A stretch of DNA of 64,000 nt from Bacteroidota bacterium (GCA_026391125.1 JAPLEO010000148.1:1-64000); one strand, 5' to 3'. Shown: positions 18,490-28,725, counted from the first letter of the stretch. Numbers and translations: made by a program. The notes: generated by a model not told the origin, from the letters alone.

Positions 18490-19610
18490 ACAAAGAATAG
18501 ATCTGAAGCTATTCCATCGGCCATTAATCTTCCCTCATTAGTAAGTATCAAATGATTTTCTTTCAAGATCATATAACCTTGTGTAATGGGCTTTTGAGCA
18601 ATTTGTAAAATTTGTGCTAGCTCATTTTCGCTCCAATTCACAATTACTTTATCAAGTGAAAGTCCCTCCATTGTTCTGAGGCTAGTCATGATATATTCAT
18701 TTAATTGTTGCATAGGAGTTAGTGTCTCTATTTCAAAAGGCACTTGATCTTTTGCAAGACTTTGAATATACAATGCATTATTCGCGATATTCCATTGGCG
18801 CGATTTTCCGTTAAAGGAATGTGCCGAAGGCCCTAATCCTAAATAGTCTACACCATTCCAATAATTGCTATTGTGTTTACTTCTTTTGCCAGGTTTTGAA
18901 AAATTAGAGATCTCATAGTGCTCAAATCCTGCATCAGACAACCATTGCATCAGTAAACTAAAATGACGAGCTTGTTTATCGGGATCAACTGCTTCGATCT
19001 TTTTTTGTTGGATCATTTTATCGAGACCGGTTTTAGGCTCCACTGTTAAAGCGTAACAGGATATATGATCGATGCCCAATGAAATGGCTTTATCTACATT
19101 CTCTTTCCATGCTTCATCAGAAAGTGTTGGTGTTCCATAAATCAGATCGATGGTGATATTATCAAACCCTGCTTCCTTTGCCATTTTGATGCATTGTTCA
19201 GCTTGTTGGGAACTATGTGCACGGTTCATCCATTGCAAGTCAGCATCAAAAAAAGATTGTATGCCAATACTCAAACGATTGATGCCCAATTGTTTCCAAG
19301 CAATCAATTTCTCTTCTTGAAAATCATCTGGATTGGTTTCGATGGTGATCTCTGCTGTTGGCACAATTTGATATTCATTGCGGAGGACAGTCAGGAGTTT
19401 TTGTAGGTCTTCAATAGATAAAATGGAAGGGGTGCCACCACCAAAGTAAACCGTTTCGATAGGATCTTGTAAGTAGCTACTTTGTAATAAAGCTTCTTTT
19501 TCAATTGCAGCCATCATCGGTTGAATCTGATGGTGTGTAGTTGAAAAATGAAAATTGCAATAGTGGCAAGCTTTTCTGCAAAAAGGAATATGAATATAAA
19601 TGCCTGCCAT
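18486..19610 (-). CDS. hemW: radical SAM haem chaperone HemW
   Basis: The 374-residue protein has the radical SAM cluster motif C11-x3-C15-x2-C18 (FCRKACHYCNFHF) and glycine-rich SAM motif FGGGTPS, then the TIM-barrel segment ETNPDD and QSF. The position after the third cysteine is not the extra Cys of true HemN, which favours HemW, a haem-binding chaperone, over oxygen-independent coproporphyrinogen oxidase. The C-terminal HemN_C-type domain (YIMTSLRTMEGL) is present. It overlaps gpsA by 4 bases tail to tail. An oxygen-independent oxidase role cannot be fully excluded. Confidence 0.9.
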   Translation of the reverse strand: MAGIYIHIPFCRKACHYCNFHFSTTHHQIQPMMAAIEKEALLQSSYLQDPIETVYFGGGTPSILSIEDLQKLLTVLRNEYQIVPTAEITIETNPDDFQEEKLIAWKQLGINRLSIGIQSFFDADLQWMNRAHSSQQAEQCIKMAKEAGFDNITIDLIYGTPTLSDEAWKENVDKAISLGIDHISCYALTVEPKTGLDKMIQQKKIEAVDPDKQARHFSLLMQWLSDAGFEHYEISNFSKPGKRSKHNSNYWNGVDYLGLGPSAHSFNGKSRQWNIANNALYIQSLAKDQVPFEIETLTPMQQLNEYIMTSLRTMEGLSLDKVIVNWSENELAQILQIAQKPITQGYMILKENHLILTNEGRLMADGIASDLFFV

Positions 19611-19711
19611 AGCTACAAAAGTAATTGCTTCAAGATAATGGGCATATTTAAATTGAGAACAATCGGGTTAAATGCTTTCAGTTCAATATTTTTGCGCAAA
19701 CAAATTCCTGC

Positions 19712-20656
19712 TTGAAGCAAATTCTTCTCATATTAGTTTCCATTTTTACTTTCGGAATTGCTTTTGGGCAAAAGGATTCATTGGCAGTGGATACTGCAAA
19801 ACCCACTGTAGTAATGAAAGACACAGCAAAAACTAGTGTTGATCAAAGAGATAGTGTTCGAAAAGACTCGATTGTACCGGTAGTGATAAAAAAAGCAGTT
19901 GTTCAAGAACCTGATACCCTTACTTACGAAAAATATTATACTTCTGCTTGGTTGCCCTTTCATCAACCACCGATTTTTGAAATCGAGCCTGAAAGAAAAT
20001 CAAATGGGAAAGACCTCATTTTTTATTTGCTAACAGGCCTAGTTACTGCATTAGCCTGCATACGGTTGATCTTTCCTAAGTATCTAAAGAATCTTTTCAT
20101 GCTGTTCATGCAGACCTCGATCCGTCAAAAGCAAACTCGAGAACAGTTATTGCAAAACAACCTTGCTTCTGTGTTTTTGAATATTTTATTTGTAGCAAGT
20201 GCCGGTATTTATATCACCCTTTTTATTCAGTATATGCATTGGGTAGATATTTCTTTTTATCGCATGCTTTTATATTGTATGAGTATATTATTCATTATTT
20301 ATATAGGAAAGTATCTATTTCTAGCATTCTCGGGATGGGTTTTTAATGTTCCAGAAGCAACCAATGCCTATACCTTCATTGTTTTCTTGGTAAACAAAGT
20401 ATTAGGAATTGTACTAATACCTTTCATACTGATGATCACCTTTTCTCCTGTACCTATTAAGCAAATCGCCATCACAATTTCTGCTGGGGTAGCGATTGTT
20501 TTATTTATGTATCGGTATTTGATTTCGTTTGGGGTAATCAGGGCGAATTTGAAAGTGAGTGCCTTTCATTTTTTCTTGTACCTTTGCGCAGTAGAACTAC
20601 TTCCGCTATTATTGATTTACAAACTGTTGGTCAATTTTGTTTCGGGAGGTATTTAG
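19712..20656 (+). CDS. DUF4271 membrane protein
   Basis: This 314-residue protein starts with TTG at 19712. No in-frame ATG lies near, and the TTG immediately precedes a signal peptide (KQILLILVSIFTFGIAFGQ). A Thr/Asp/Val-rich exported segment (about 20-95) follows, then six or so membrane helices (from DLIFYLLTGLVTALACIRL onward) that define DUF4271, a family seen in Bacteroidota. A TATTTTTG box at 19687-19694 lies 17 bases ahead of the start, so the leader would be very short. hemD follows after 26 bases, a pairing common in the phylum. No function is known. Confidence 0.85.
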   Translation: MKQILLILVSIFTFGIAFGQKDSLAVDTAKPTVVMKDTAKTSVDQRDSVRKDSIVPVVIKKAVVQEPDTLTYEKYYTSAWLPFHQPPIFEIEPERKSNGKDLIFYLLTGLVTALACIRLIFPKYLKNLFMLFMQTSIRQKQTREQLLQNNLASVFLNILFVASAGIYITLFIQYMHWVDISFYRMLLYCMSILFIIYIGKYLFLAFSGWVFNVPEATNAYTFIVFLVNKVLGIVLIPFILMITFSPVPIKQIAITISAGVAIVLFMYRYLISFGVIRANLKVSAFHFFLYLCAVELLPLLLIYKLLVNFVSGGI

Positions 20657-20682
20657 TTAATATTATTTTTTAGACTAGAAGC

Positions 20683-21483
20683 ATGGCAAAAAGCGGGTCA
20701 AAAAATTCAGGAACAGTTAAAAAAGTGAGGAGAATTCTTATCTCACAGCCAAGACCGGAAAGCGACAAATCACCCTATTTTGATTTAGAGCGCAAGCACC
20801 AGGTTGAGTTGGTATTTCTCCCTTTTATTAAGTTGGAAGGAATTCCTGCACGCGAGTTTCGGAAGCAGAAGATCGATATTCTGCAATTCACAGCTGTGAT
20901 CTTCACCAGTAGAAATGCGATCGACCATTTTTTCCGCACCTGCGAAGAGATGAAGATCAGTATCAATCAGGATACTAAATATTTTTGCATCACCGAAGCC
21001 GTTGCCCTTTATCTACAGAAATTTATTTTGTACAGAAAACGCAAAGTGTTTTATGGCGCTGATGGCACCAATAAAAGCATGTTTGAAGTGATTAATAAGC
21101 ACAAAGAGAACGAGCGGTTCCTTTATGTATGTAGTGAAAACCAACAGGATAATGAAATTGTTGGTTGGATGAAAAACAATAAATGCGAATTCCATTTGGG
21201 ATTCATGTATCGCAGTATCAGCAATGATATTAAACCTGTGATCAGCAAAATTGATTATGATGTGATTTGTTTCTTTACACCAAGCGGTGTAAAAAGTTTG
21301 TTTGATAATGTCCCAGACTACAAACAAAATGGAACAGTAATCGGAGCATTTGGTAGTAACACTTCTAAAGCTGTGGAAGACGCAGGACTGAATTTGGAAA
21401 TTAAAGTGCCTTCTCCAAAAAGTCCGAGTATGTGTGCCGCATTAGATGGTTTTTTGAGCAGCACCCTTCCTAAAAAGAAATAA
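20683..21483 (+). CDS. hemD: uroporphyrinogen-III synthase
   Basis: At 266 residues it matches HemD, which cyclises and flips ring D of hydroxymethylbilane to uroporphyrinogen III in tetrapyrrole synthesis. The two Rossmann-like lobes alternate along the chain: ILISQPRPE and AVIFTSRNAIDHFF in lobe 1, RFLYVCSEN and VICFFTPSGVKSLF in lobe 2. The ending IGAFGSNTSKAVEDAGL is characteristic. HemD sequences are poorly conserved, so the call rests on these short motifs and on the DUF4271 neighbour. The first 15 residues are basic and appear disordered. Confidence 0.85.
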   Translation: MAKSGSKNSGTVKKVRRILISQPRPESDKSPYFDLERKHQVELVFLPFIKLEGIPAREFRKQKIDILQFTAVIFTSRNAIDHFFRTCEEMKISINQDTKYFCITEAVALYLQKFILYRKRKVFYGADGTNKSMFEVINKHKENERFLYVCSENQQDNEIVGWMKNNKCEFHLGFMYRSISNDIKPVISKIDYDVICFFTPSGVKSLFDNVPDYKQNGTVIGAFGSNTSKAVEDAGLNLEIKVPSPKSPSMCAALDGFLSSTLPKKK

Positions 21484-21506
21484 AATAAGAAAACCTTAAA
21501 ATATAG

Positions 21507-21540
21507 CCCTCTCCCTTCAACAGGAGGGGGTTTTCTATTT
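21507..21540 (+). terminator. terminator after hemD
   Basis: CCCTCTCC (21507-21514) pairs with GGAGGGGG (21523-21530) with one G-T wobble and an 8-base loop, followed by TTTTCTATTTT. Confidence 0.8.
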
Positions 21541-21572
21541 TAAGTTGATTAATTTGCTAGACAACTATTCAT

Positions 21573-23621
21573 ATGCAACCCACACATACCAATAGATTAA
21601 TCGAAGAAACTAGTCCGTATTTATTACAACACGCTCATAATCCAGTGGATTGGTATCCATGGGGAGAAGAAGCATTGAGTAGGGCAAGAAAAGAAGACAA
21701 ACCCATTTTGGTAAGCATTGGTTATGCAGCCTGCCATTGGTGTCATGTGATGGAACGAGAAAGTTTTGAAGATGAATCAACAGCATCAATGATGAACGAA
21801 TACTTCATCAATATAAAAATTGATCGCGAGGAACGGCCCGACTTAGATCATATATATATGGATGCTGTACAGTCGATCACAGGATCGGGTGGATGGCCTT
21901 TGAATGTTTTTTTAACACCTGAGGCTAAGCCATTTTATGGGGGCACTTATTTTCCGCCAGTACGTGCATATAATAGAGCTAGCTGGAAGGAAATTTTAGA
22001 AGGGATCCACAAAGCATATGTAGAAAAGAAACACGAAATTTTATCGCAGGCAGAAAACCTGACAGATCATTTACAAAAGGCAAATGCATTTGGAAATTTG
22101 GCTGATTCATCAACTACCAGTAATAATGTAATCAGCGCCGAAGATCTAGAAACCATCACCCAAAACCTTTTGCAAACAGCAGATACCGAATGGGGTGGAT
22201 TTGGAAGGGCCCCAAAATTTCCACAAACATTTTCGATACAATTTTTATTAAGGCAATATCACTTTACAAAAAATGAAGCTGCATTGAATCAAGCTTTATT
22301 GAGTATCAACAAAATGATCGATGGTGGTATTCACGATCAACTAGGTGGCGGATTTTCTAGATATAGTACCGACAATGAATGGCTAGCACCGCATTTCGAG
22401 AAAATGTTGTACGATAATGCGTTGTTGATTTCTGTCATTGCCGAAGCTTATCAAATTACCAAGGACCAGCGCTATGCCAATACCATCAAGGATTGTATTG
22501 CTTTTATTGAAAGGGAATTGACCAGTGAAGAAGGTGGTATCTATAGTGCACTCGATGCAGATAGCGAAGGAGTAGAGGGTAAATTTTATACCTGGAGTTT
22601 TGAAGAGATCCATGAATTACTCAAAGAAGATGCTTCGATTTTTTGTACCTATTATCAGGTAGTGGAAGGAGGGAACTGGGAGCACACCAATATTTTATGG
22701 GTACGATCTTCTGTAACCGATTTTGCGAATGCGCATCAAATGGATGCTATTAGTTTTAAGGCATTATTGGATCGATCTAAAAAAGTATTGTTTGATGTAA
22801 GGGCAAAAAGAATCAGACCAGCACTCGACGACAAAATTTTATTGGGATGGAATGCATTGATGAATACGGCATATGCTAAAGCTTATGCAGCGTTGGGCTT
22901 GAGTGAATTTAAGGAGCGTGCCATCAACCATATGAAGTTCATGGAACAAAAGTTTCAACAAACGGATGGGTCATGGAAACATACTTATAAAGCTGGGATT
23001 GCGAAACAGCCTGCCTTCTTGGATGATTATGCCTACCTCATTCAGGCCATGTTTCATTTACAAGAAATTACGGGAGATGGGGCTTATTTGATCAAAGCAA
23101 AGTCCATCACAGAAATGCTGATCCAGCATTTTTCAGAACAAACAACAGGGTTCTTCTACTTTACGCACGATGAACAGCGCGATGTATTTGTGCGGAAAAA
23201 AGAGGTTTATGATGGGGCCACTCCTAGTGGGAATGCTGTGATGGCTACAAATTTGAACTATTTGGCAAAGGTTTTTGATCAACGTGATTGGGAGGAGTTA
23301 TCGATAAAAATGACCTTTTCCTTGAAGGGATCGATCCTAAAATACCCTGGATCCTTTGGTATTTGGGCTTCTTTATTACAGCTTTTAAGTAATGGAGTGG
23401 TAGAAATTGCCATTACAGGGCAGGAATTTGAAAAAAACCTCTCCTTGGTCATGAAAGAATATATTCCTAATAAAATAATCCAGTCCGGGGAAACTAATTC
23501 CAGCAATTTTCCGTTATTAGCGGGTAGAGAAACGGATATTCCAGTAGCTTTTTATATCTGTAGAAACTATACCTGTTTGAGGCCTTTTTATAATATTGTT
23601 GATTTTTTAGCAAATGTGTAA
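21573..23621 (+). CDS. thioredoxin-domain protein of the YyaL/SSP411 (DUF255) family
   Basis: The 682-residue protein begins with a thioredoxin-like domain whose CHWC motif is at residues 54-57, preceded by [13 protein letters not shown]. From about 190 onward comes an (alpha/alpha)6-barrel resembling N-acylglucosamine epimerases ([43 protein letters not shown]). The family is widespread from bacteria to mammals; no catalysed reaction is firmly established. There is no signal peptide, so it is cytosolic. It stands as a single-gene unit between two hairpin terminators. Confidence 0.92.
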   Translation: MQPTHTNRLIEETSPYLLQHAHNPVDWYPWGEEALSRARKEDKPILVSIGYAACHWCHVMERESFEDESTASMMNEYFINIKIDREERPDLDHIYMDAVQSITGSGGWPLNVFLTPEAKPFYGGTYFPPVRAYNRASWKEILEGIHKAYVEKKHEILSQAENLTDHLQKANAFGNLADSSTTSNNVISAEDLETITQNLLQTADTEWGGFGRAPKFPQTFSIQFLLRQYHFTKNEAALNQALLSINKMIDGGIHDQLGGGFSRYSTDNEWLAPHFEKMLYDNALLISVIAEAYQITKDQRYANTIKDCIAFIERELTSEEGGIYSALDADSEGVEGKFYTWSFEEIHELLKEDASIFCTYYQVVEGGNWEHTNILWVRSSVTDFANAHQMDAISFKALLDRSKKVLFDVRAKRIRPALDDKILLGWNALMNTAYAKAYAALGLSEFKERAINHMKFMEQKFQQTDGSWKHTYKAGIAKQPAFLDDYAYLIQAMFHLQEITGDGAYLIKAKSITEMLIQHFSEQTTGFFYFTHDEQRDVFVRKKEVYDGATPSGNAVMATNLNYLAKVFDQRDWEELSIKMTFSLKGSILKYPGSFGIWASLLQLLSNGVVEIAITGQEFEKNLSLVMKEYIPNKIIQSGETNSSNFPLLAGRETDIPVAFYICRNYTCLRPFYNIVDFLANV

Positions 23622-23653
23622 CACATTTTGTTTTAATTTGCTCTAAATGACAG

Positions 23654-23681
23654 CGGTATCTAATACCGACATTCTTTTTTT
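23654..23681 (+). terminator. terminator after the YyaL-like gene
   Basis: CGGTAT (23654-23659) pairs with ATACCG (23663-23668) around a 3-base loop, followed five bases later by a run of eight T. The stem is short but the layout is typical. Confidence 0.65.
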
Positions 23682-23752
23682 ATTGCATAAAATAGTAGCC
23701 CCATAGGTAGATTTCTACACGATTAAATTTATTGGTTCAAATCGCAATTCAG

Positions 23753-23782
23753 GTTGTAAAGCCAATGAAAAACATATATTTG
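23753..23782 (+). promoter_or_regulatory. promoter of the gldKLMN operon
   Basis: GTTG (23753-23756) and TATATTTG (23775-23782) are separated by 18 bases and fit the Bacteroidota -33/-7 elements TTTG and TAnnTTTG. The gldK start is 28 bases downstream. Confidence 0.65.
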
Positions 23783-23810
23783 TCACTGTCATAAAAATCA
23801 TTCTGATCAA

Positions 23811-25097
23811 ATGAAAGGGTACTTAACTATTATAATATTAGCGGCATTTTCACTAAGCTTGAGCTCCTGCTTTTTAAAGAAAGGCGGAAGCGCTAAATCG
23901 GCTATGCCAGATGATGGACAGTTGCATGGTTTGGCTCCAGCAGCCAAGCAGAGCATGAATCGCCCGCTGCACATGGTTTATATCCCACCGGGAACATTTC
24001 ATATGGGACCTAGTGATGAGGATATCAGTTATAACATGACCACTCGTAACAGACAGGTTTCTATTCCAGGATTTTGGATGGATGCTACTGAAATTACTAA
24101 TAACGAGTATCGTCAGTTTGTTACCTGGACCAGAGATTCCTTGGCTTTCAAGATCTTGTTTGGTCAGGGTATCAACAAAGACACAGATACCATGGGAGTT
24201 GATCCTAAGAAGGTGGCTACTATCAAATATGATAGAAATACCATCGAAAAACTGAACGAATTGAATCTGGCTCCAGACAATCGATTGTATGGTAAAGCCG
24301 AGATAGATCCAGAAAAACTAGTTTATAGAATTGAATATTTTGATTTACAGGCTGCTGCAAGAAGAGAAAATGCAGGTCATCCTCGTAAAGAGTTCATGGT
24401 TAAAAGAGACCAACAAGTGTATCCAGATACCTTGGTTTGGATGAGAGACTTCTCTTATTCTTACAACGAACCAATGACCAAAAGATATTTTTCACATCCT
24501 TCATTTGGAAACTACCCTGTAGTTGGTGTAACCTGGAAACAGGCTGTTGCCTTCTGTCACTGGCGTTCTCATTACTTAAATAGCTATTTGGAAAGAAAGA
24601 AATTAGCTGTTGAAAGTGATTTCAGATTACCTAGTGAAGCAGAATGGGAATATGCTGCAAGAGGTGCACGTAGTAACTCTATGTATCCTTGGGGTAACTA
24701 TTATTTAAGAAATAAGAAAGGTTGTTTATTGGCCAATTTTAAACCGGGCAGAGGTAACTATGCAGAAGATGGCGGATTCTATACCGTTCGTGCTGATGCA
24801 TATTGGGCTAATGATTATGGTTTATATAATATGGCGGGTAATGTGGCAGAATGGACCAACTCTTATTTCTACGAAGGAGCTTACAATTTTGTTAGCGATA
24901 TGAGTCCGGATATCCGTTTGGATGCAAAAGACTCTGATCCTCCAAGAATGAAACGTAAAGTTGTTCGTGGTGGAAGCTGGAAAGATGTAGGATTTTTCCT
25001 TCAGGTAAGTACCAGAAACTTTGAGTATCAGGATACTGCCAAGTCTTATATTGGATTCCGTTGCGTGATTGATTTGGCCCCCAAGACCAAAAAATAA
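23811..25097 (+). CDS. gldK: gliding motility / T9SS lipoprotein GldK
   Basis: The 428-residue lipoprotein has a signal with lipobox LSSC and Cys at 20. The rest is a formylglycine-generating-enzyme-like (SUMF1) domain: MVYIPPGTFHMGPSDED, DATEITNNEYRQF, FRLPSEAEWEYAARGA, YNMAGNVAEWTNS, RKVVRGGSWKD and YIGFRCV. In T9SS, GldK (PorK) forms with GldN a large ring at the inner face of the outer membrane around the secretion apparatus; it is structural, not an enzyme. First gene of gldK-L-M-N with its own promoter. An insertion of about 100 residues between the DATEIT and PSFGNYPVVGV segments is normal for GldK. Confidence 0.96.
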   Translation: MKGYLTIIILAAFSLSLSSCFLKKGGSAKSAMPDDGQLHGLAPAAKQSMNRPLHMVYIPPGTFHMGPSDEDISYNMTTRNRQVSIPGFWMDATEITNNEYRQFVTWTRDSLAFKILFGQGINKDTDTMGVDPKKVATIKYDRNTIEKLNELNLAPDNRLYGKAEIDPEKLVYRIEYFDLQAAARRENAGHPRKEFMVKRDQQVYPDTLVWMRDFSYSYNEPMTKRYFSHPSFGNYPVVGVTWKQAVAFCHWRSHYLNSYLERKKLAVESDFRLPSEAEWEYAARGARSNSMYPWGNYYLRNKKGCLLANFKPGRGNYAEDGGFYTVRADAYWANDYGLYNMAGNVAEWTNSYFYEGAYNFVSDMSPDIRLDAKDSDPPRMKRKVVRGGSWKDVGFFLQVSTRNFEYQDTAKSYIGFRCVIDLAPKTKK

Positions 25098-25191
25098 TTT
25101 TCCAAACTAATTGCTTATAAACTTTTGGTATCATCAAAAATGATACTGGCTGATTTAAAAACGTTTTAACTAACAATAAAAAAAAACCTTT

Positions 25192-25941
25192 ATGTCCACA
25201 GGTGTTTCTCCAACTGTAAATCGTGCAGTAAACGTAATTGTATGCGTAGGTGCTGCTGTTGTAATTTTTGGTGCGATGGGTAAGATCTTGCACTTGTCTT
25301 GGGCAGACATGGCATTGAAAGTTGGTTTGAGTACAGAAGCTCTTATCTTTTTAGTATACGCTATTTTGCCTCCTCCAGATATGGGACCTGCTTATGCGCC
25401 TCCTGCTGAAACAGGAAATCCTGCGTTGAAGCAATTAGATAAAATGTTGCAAGAAGCAGAGATCACTCCAGCAAATCTTACTAAGTTGAGCAATAGCTTT
25501 CAAAAGTTAGGAACTACAGTAGACAGTATGGGAGAAGTGAGCGATGTAATAAAATCTACTACTGATTTCTCTTTAAAAGCTAAAGAAGCAACTGTTGCAT
25601 TTAGCGCTTTGAAAGATGCATCACATGGTGCAACTCATTCTTTAAATGGATTTCATGGTTCAGCAGAAACAGCTACAAGTTTTCATAATCAGATGCAGGG
25701 CTTGAATAAAAATCTTGCTTCTTTGAATGCGATATATGAATTGGAATTAAAAGAAAGCAACAATCACTTGAAGGCATTGAATCAATTCTACGGTAATCTT
25801 TCACAAGCTTCACAAGCTATGTCAGGAACTGCAGAAGATGCTTTAAAAGCGAAAGAGCAGATTGCAGCACTTGCTAATAACCTGGGTAAATTAAATCAGG
25901 TGTATGGTAGCATGTTAACTGCAATGCAGGGAAGAGCGTAA
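25192..25941 (+). CDS. gldL: T9SS motor subunit GldL
   Basis: At 249 residues it is a typical GldL: two transmembrane helices at about 14-31 and 46-63, followed by a long cytoplasmic helical region rich in Ala, Leu, Asn and Lys. TM1 has INGGS-less but conserved GAAVVIFGAMGKILHL; TM2 has LSTEALIFLVYAILPP, whose Glu-49 corresponds to the membrane glutamate implicated in proton conduction. GldL pentamers surround GldM dimers and form the proton-driven rotary motor that powers gliding and type IX secretion. It lies 94 bases after gldK and 49 before gldM. Confidence 0.96.
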   Translation: MSTGVSPTVNRAVNVIVCVGAAVVIFGAMGKILHLSWADMALKVGLSTEALIFLVYAILPPPDMGPAYAPPAETGNPALKQLDKMLQEAEITPANLTKLSNSFQKLGTTVDSMGEVSDVIKSTTDFSLKAKEATVAFSALKDASHGATHSLNGFHGSAETATSFHNQMQGLNKNLASLNAIYELELKESNNHLKALNQFYGNLSQASQAMSGTAEDALKAKEQIAALANNLGKLNQVYGSMLTAMQGRA

Positions 25942-25990
25942 GCTTAAAGAGAACCAATTCTAAAATTTGTATTTCTAAATTTAAGTTAGC

Positions 25991-27544
25991 ATGTCATTAC
26001 CTAAGGAGCCGCGGCAGAAGATGATCAACATGATGTACCTAGTGCTTACCGCATTATTGGCACTGAATGTTTCTAACGAGATCTTGAACGCTTTCAAAAC
26101 TGTGAACAACAGTTTGAATACCGCTAGTTCAATGGTTGAGAAAAAGAACGTTGATATCTTCAAGTCGTTTCAGAAAAAATTAGAAGATCCAAAGACGAAA
26201 GAGAAAACAGAGATCTGGATGCCTAAAGCTCAAAAAGCAAGGGAAATTTCTGATGCATTATATAATTATATCGAAGGATTAAAACAAGAATTGAAAGTTG
26301 AGGCAGGTCTTAAAAAATTAGATGATGGCACTGAAGATTATAAAGAAGATGATTTAGAAGCAGCTACTCGTTTATTAGTAGAACCAGCACCAACAGGAAA
26401 AGGAAAGGGTAAGATCTTATTCGATAGATTAAAACAATATAGATCAGACCTTTTAGCAATTGATCCAGATGTTGCAAAGGAAGTGGGACCAACTTTACCA
26501 TTGGACCTTACGCCTCCGCCAACTAATAATAAGGCTGTGAAAGATGATCTAGCGTATCTCTATTTCCACATGACACCAACTATTGCTGCGATCACCATTT
26601 TGAGCAAATTTCAAAATGATATCAAAAACAGTGAAGCACAAGTGGTGGAATATTGTCATAAAGAAATTGGCGAAGTAGAATTGATCTATGATGAGTTTCA
26701 GGCATTTGCTGGAACCAACTCTCAATATTTAATGCCTGGTGAAGAATTAGTTATTACTGCAGGTATTGGAGCATTTAGTAAAGCTGCTAAACCTAGCATT
26801 ACAATTGATGGAGCAAATGTGGTAGTAAAAGAAGATGGCGCTGCTGAATATAAAACAACGGTTTCTGGTTCTGGTCCGGCTGTGAAAAAAGTGAGCATAT
26901 CATTTATTAAACCAGATGGTACTGTTGCAAAAGTTGATAAAGAGGTACGTTATACTGTTGGTGTTCCTTCAGGCTTGGTTGTTTCAACCGATAAGACACG
27001 TGTATTCTATCAAGGACTTGATAATCCTTTGAGTGTTACAGGTGGCGGTGGAGATGAAAAAGTAAATGTATCAGTAGAAGGTAATGGTGTTAGTTCTAGA
27101 AAAGAAGGCCCTGGTCAGTATATTGTTTCTTGTCAGAATTTAGGTTCTGCAGTAGTAACAGCATCTGATGGAAAGACTTCTCAAAGAATTACTATTCCAA
27201 TAAAAAGAGTTCCAGATCCATTGGCAACAGTGGGAAGTAAAGCTGGCGGACCGATCGCAGCAAATGTGTTTCGTGTACAGAAAGGGGTTGCTGCTGAATT
27301 GCGTGATTTCGTTTTCGAAGGTGTTAGATATGAGGTTACTTCTTTTACTTTGATTTGTACTGGTAAAGGATTTGAAGAAGGACTAGGTGTTGCTGAAGTA
27401 ACAGGCTATTATTTTAATGCAGAGGCGCAAGCTTTATTAAAAAGATGTCAGGCTGGTTCAACAGTGGTGATCGATGAGATCAAAGTAAAAGGTCCGGGTG
27501 GTAATAGACAATTAGATCAAAATATTTCGTTTACACTTCAATAA
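25991..27544 (+). CDS. gldM: T9SS motor shaft protein GldM
   Basis: The 517-residue protein has the standard GldM build. A short cytoplasmic basic N-terminus (KEPRQKM) precedes one transmembrane helix (about 13-31, NMMYLVLTALLALNVSNEIL). Four periplasmic domains D1-D4 follow, running from the helical region (about 40-230) into beta domains (PGEELVITAGIGAFSKAAKP, and a C-terminal AEVTGYYFNAEAQALL). GldM dimers thread the GldL ring and transmit rotation across the periplasm to the GldK/GldN ring. The gldN start follows 8 bases after the stop. Confidence 0.96.
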   Translation: MSLPKEPRQKMINMMYLVLTALLALNVSNEILNAFKTVNNSLNTASSMVEKKNVDIFKSFQKKLEDPKTKEKTEIWMPKAQKAREISDALYNYIEGLKQELKVEAGLKKLDDGTEDYKEDDLEAATRLLVEPAPTGKGKGKILFDRLKQYRSDLLAIDPDVAKEVGPTLPLDLTPPPTNNKAVKDDLAYLYFHMTPTIAAITILSKFQNDIKNSEAQVVEYCHKEIGEVELIYDEFQAFAGTNSQYLMPGEELVITAGIGAFSKAAKPSITIDGANVVVKEDGAAEYKTTVSGSGPAVKKVSISFIKPDGTVAKVDKEVRYTVGVPSGLVVSTDKTRVFYQGLDNPLSVTGGGGDEKVNVSVEGNGVSSRKEGPGQYIVSCQNLGSAVVTASDGKTSQRITIPIKRVPDPLATVGSKAGGPIAANVFRVQKGVAAELRDFVFEGVRYEVTSFTLICTGKGFEEGLGVAEVTGYYFNAEAQALLKRCQAGSTVVIDEIKVKGPGGNRQLDQNISFTLQ

Positions 27545-27552
27545 ATGTGGGT

Positions 27553-28674
27553 ATGAAAAAATTAGTAGTTTTTGGTTTGGTATTTATTGTTGGGTCAGTT
27601 GCAGTTGTGCATGCCCAATCAAAATACAAAACTGGTACTGGTGCTACCAAGCAACCTGCTGCAACAAATGCAACAAAGCAACCTGCTGCAACAACAACAG
27701 CTGCTCCTGCCAATAATGCCACCAATACAAGAACAAAGTCAAAGTATTTGAACAATACTGCTGGTAATGTTTCTCCCGACACCACAAGACCAGGTACTGG
27801 TGCTGGAACTGTCACTAGTTCTTTGCCAGCTACATCAACCGTAACTGTGAGATTTGATACCACTATACCTGGTGGCTTTGATACCAAGCAAGAAGTTTCA
27901 TTGAGAAGTAATTATGCTGTAGAGCGTCAACTGATCAAAGACAGAAAGCCGTTGGACTACGATTATATCCGTGAAGATGATCAGGTGTGGAGTCAGTTTG
28001 TATGGGAAGAGATTGATGGTCGCGAAAAAATGAATCAGGGATTTGTATATCCTGGTAAAGACGATAATGGAGATCAACGTTTCTTCAGCATTTTGTTGAA
28101 TGCTATTAAATATGATAGTGTTGTTGCGTTCTCTCCAGATAATGATCTATTCAAAACACCTTTAACCGGCGAACAAGTTTCTAACTTAACTACTGGTGCA
28201 TTGGATACTGTAGACGTGGCTGACCCTGTAAGTGGAGCCATTGAAAGAGTGATCACTAAGAAACCAAGATTTAGTGCCGATTCAGTATATACTTTCAGAA
28301 TTAAAGAACAGTGGATCTTTGATAAAGAATCTAGTAAAATGACTTGTCGCATCATTGGTATTGCTCCAATAGCAAAACAAGTGGTTGCTGGTAAATCTCA
28401 GCCAAGAACTTTGTTCTGGGTGTACTATCCAGATCTAAGAAAATCATTGGTTAAATACGAAGTTTATAACCCTAAAAACTATGCAGGTAGAATGTCATGG
28501 GAAGAACTATTTGAAAGCCGTTATTTCTCTGCATACGTGATTAAATCAACGATTAATAACCCAGGAGATAAATACTTGAATGGATTGATTAAAGATCCGT
28601 TGATGCGTTTATTAGAGGGTCAAAATATTAAGGAGAAGATCTTCAATTACGAGCAAGATCTTTGGGCATACTAG
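27553..28674 (+). CDS. gldN: T9SS ring protein GldN
   Basis: Start ATG 27553 gives 373 residues with a Sec signal (KKLVVFGLVFIVGSVAVVHAQ); a GTG two codons earlier is possible. After the signal, a Thr/Ala/Pro/Gln-rich stretch (about 25-105) contains a short duplication, ATKQPAA twice, mirrored in the DNA. The conserved GldN domain follows (YDYIREDDQVWSQFVWEEIDGREKMN; RTLFWVYYPDLRKSLVKYEVYNP). GldN (PorN) partners GldK in the periplasmic ring. The low-complexity leader makes the protein longer than many GldN. It ends the operon at a strong terminator. Confidence 0.95.
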   Translation: MKKLVVFGLVFIVGSVAVVHAQSKYKTGTGATKQPAATNATKQPAATTTAAPANNATNTRTKSKYLNNTAGNVSPDTTRPGTGAGTVTSSLPATSTVTVRFDTTIPGGFDTKQEVSLRSNYAVERQLIKDRKPLDYDYIREDDQVWSQFVWEEIDGREKMNQGFVYPGKDDNGDQRFFSILLNAIKYDSVVAFSPDNDLFKTPLTGEQVSNLTTGALDTVDVADPVSGAIERVITKKPRFSADSVYTFRIKEQWIFDKESSKMTCRIIGIAPIAKQVVAGKSQPRTLFWVYYPDLRKSLVKYEVYNPKNYAGRMSWEELFESRYFSAYVIKSTINNPGDKYLNGLIKDPLMRLLEGQNIKEKIFNYEQDLWAY

Positions 28675-28697
28675 CTCAAAACCGCATATAATTCTAG

Positions 28698-28725
28698 AAA
28701 AGAGGCAGTTATGCCTCTTTTTTTT
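28698..28725 (+). terminator. terminator of the gld operon
   Basis: AAAAGAGGCA (28698-28707) is perfectly paired with 28712-28721 around GTTA, running into eight T. It is the strongest intrinsic terminator in the window. Confidence 0.92.

Noticed and set aside
24892..25293. 133-codon minus-strand frame across the gldK-gldL junction
   Set aside because: It crosses the ends of two certain genes and has no recognisable motif.
27613..27760. Short repeats in gldN leader as a CRISPR-like or mobile repeat
   Set aside because: They are in-frame codon duplications of a Thr/Ala/Pro/Gln linker with no spacer pattern.
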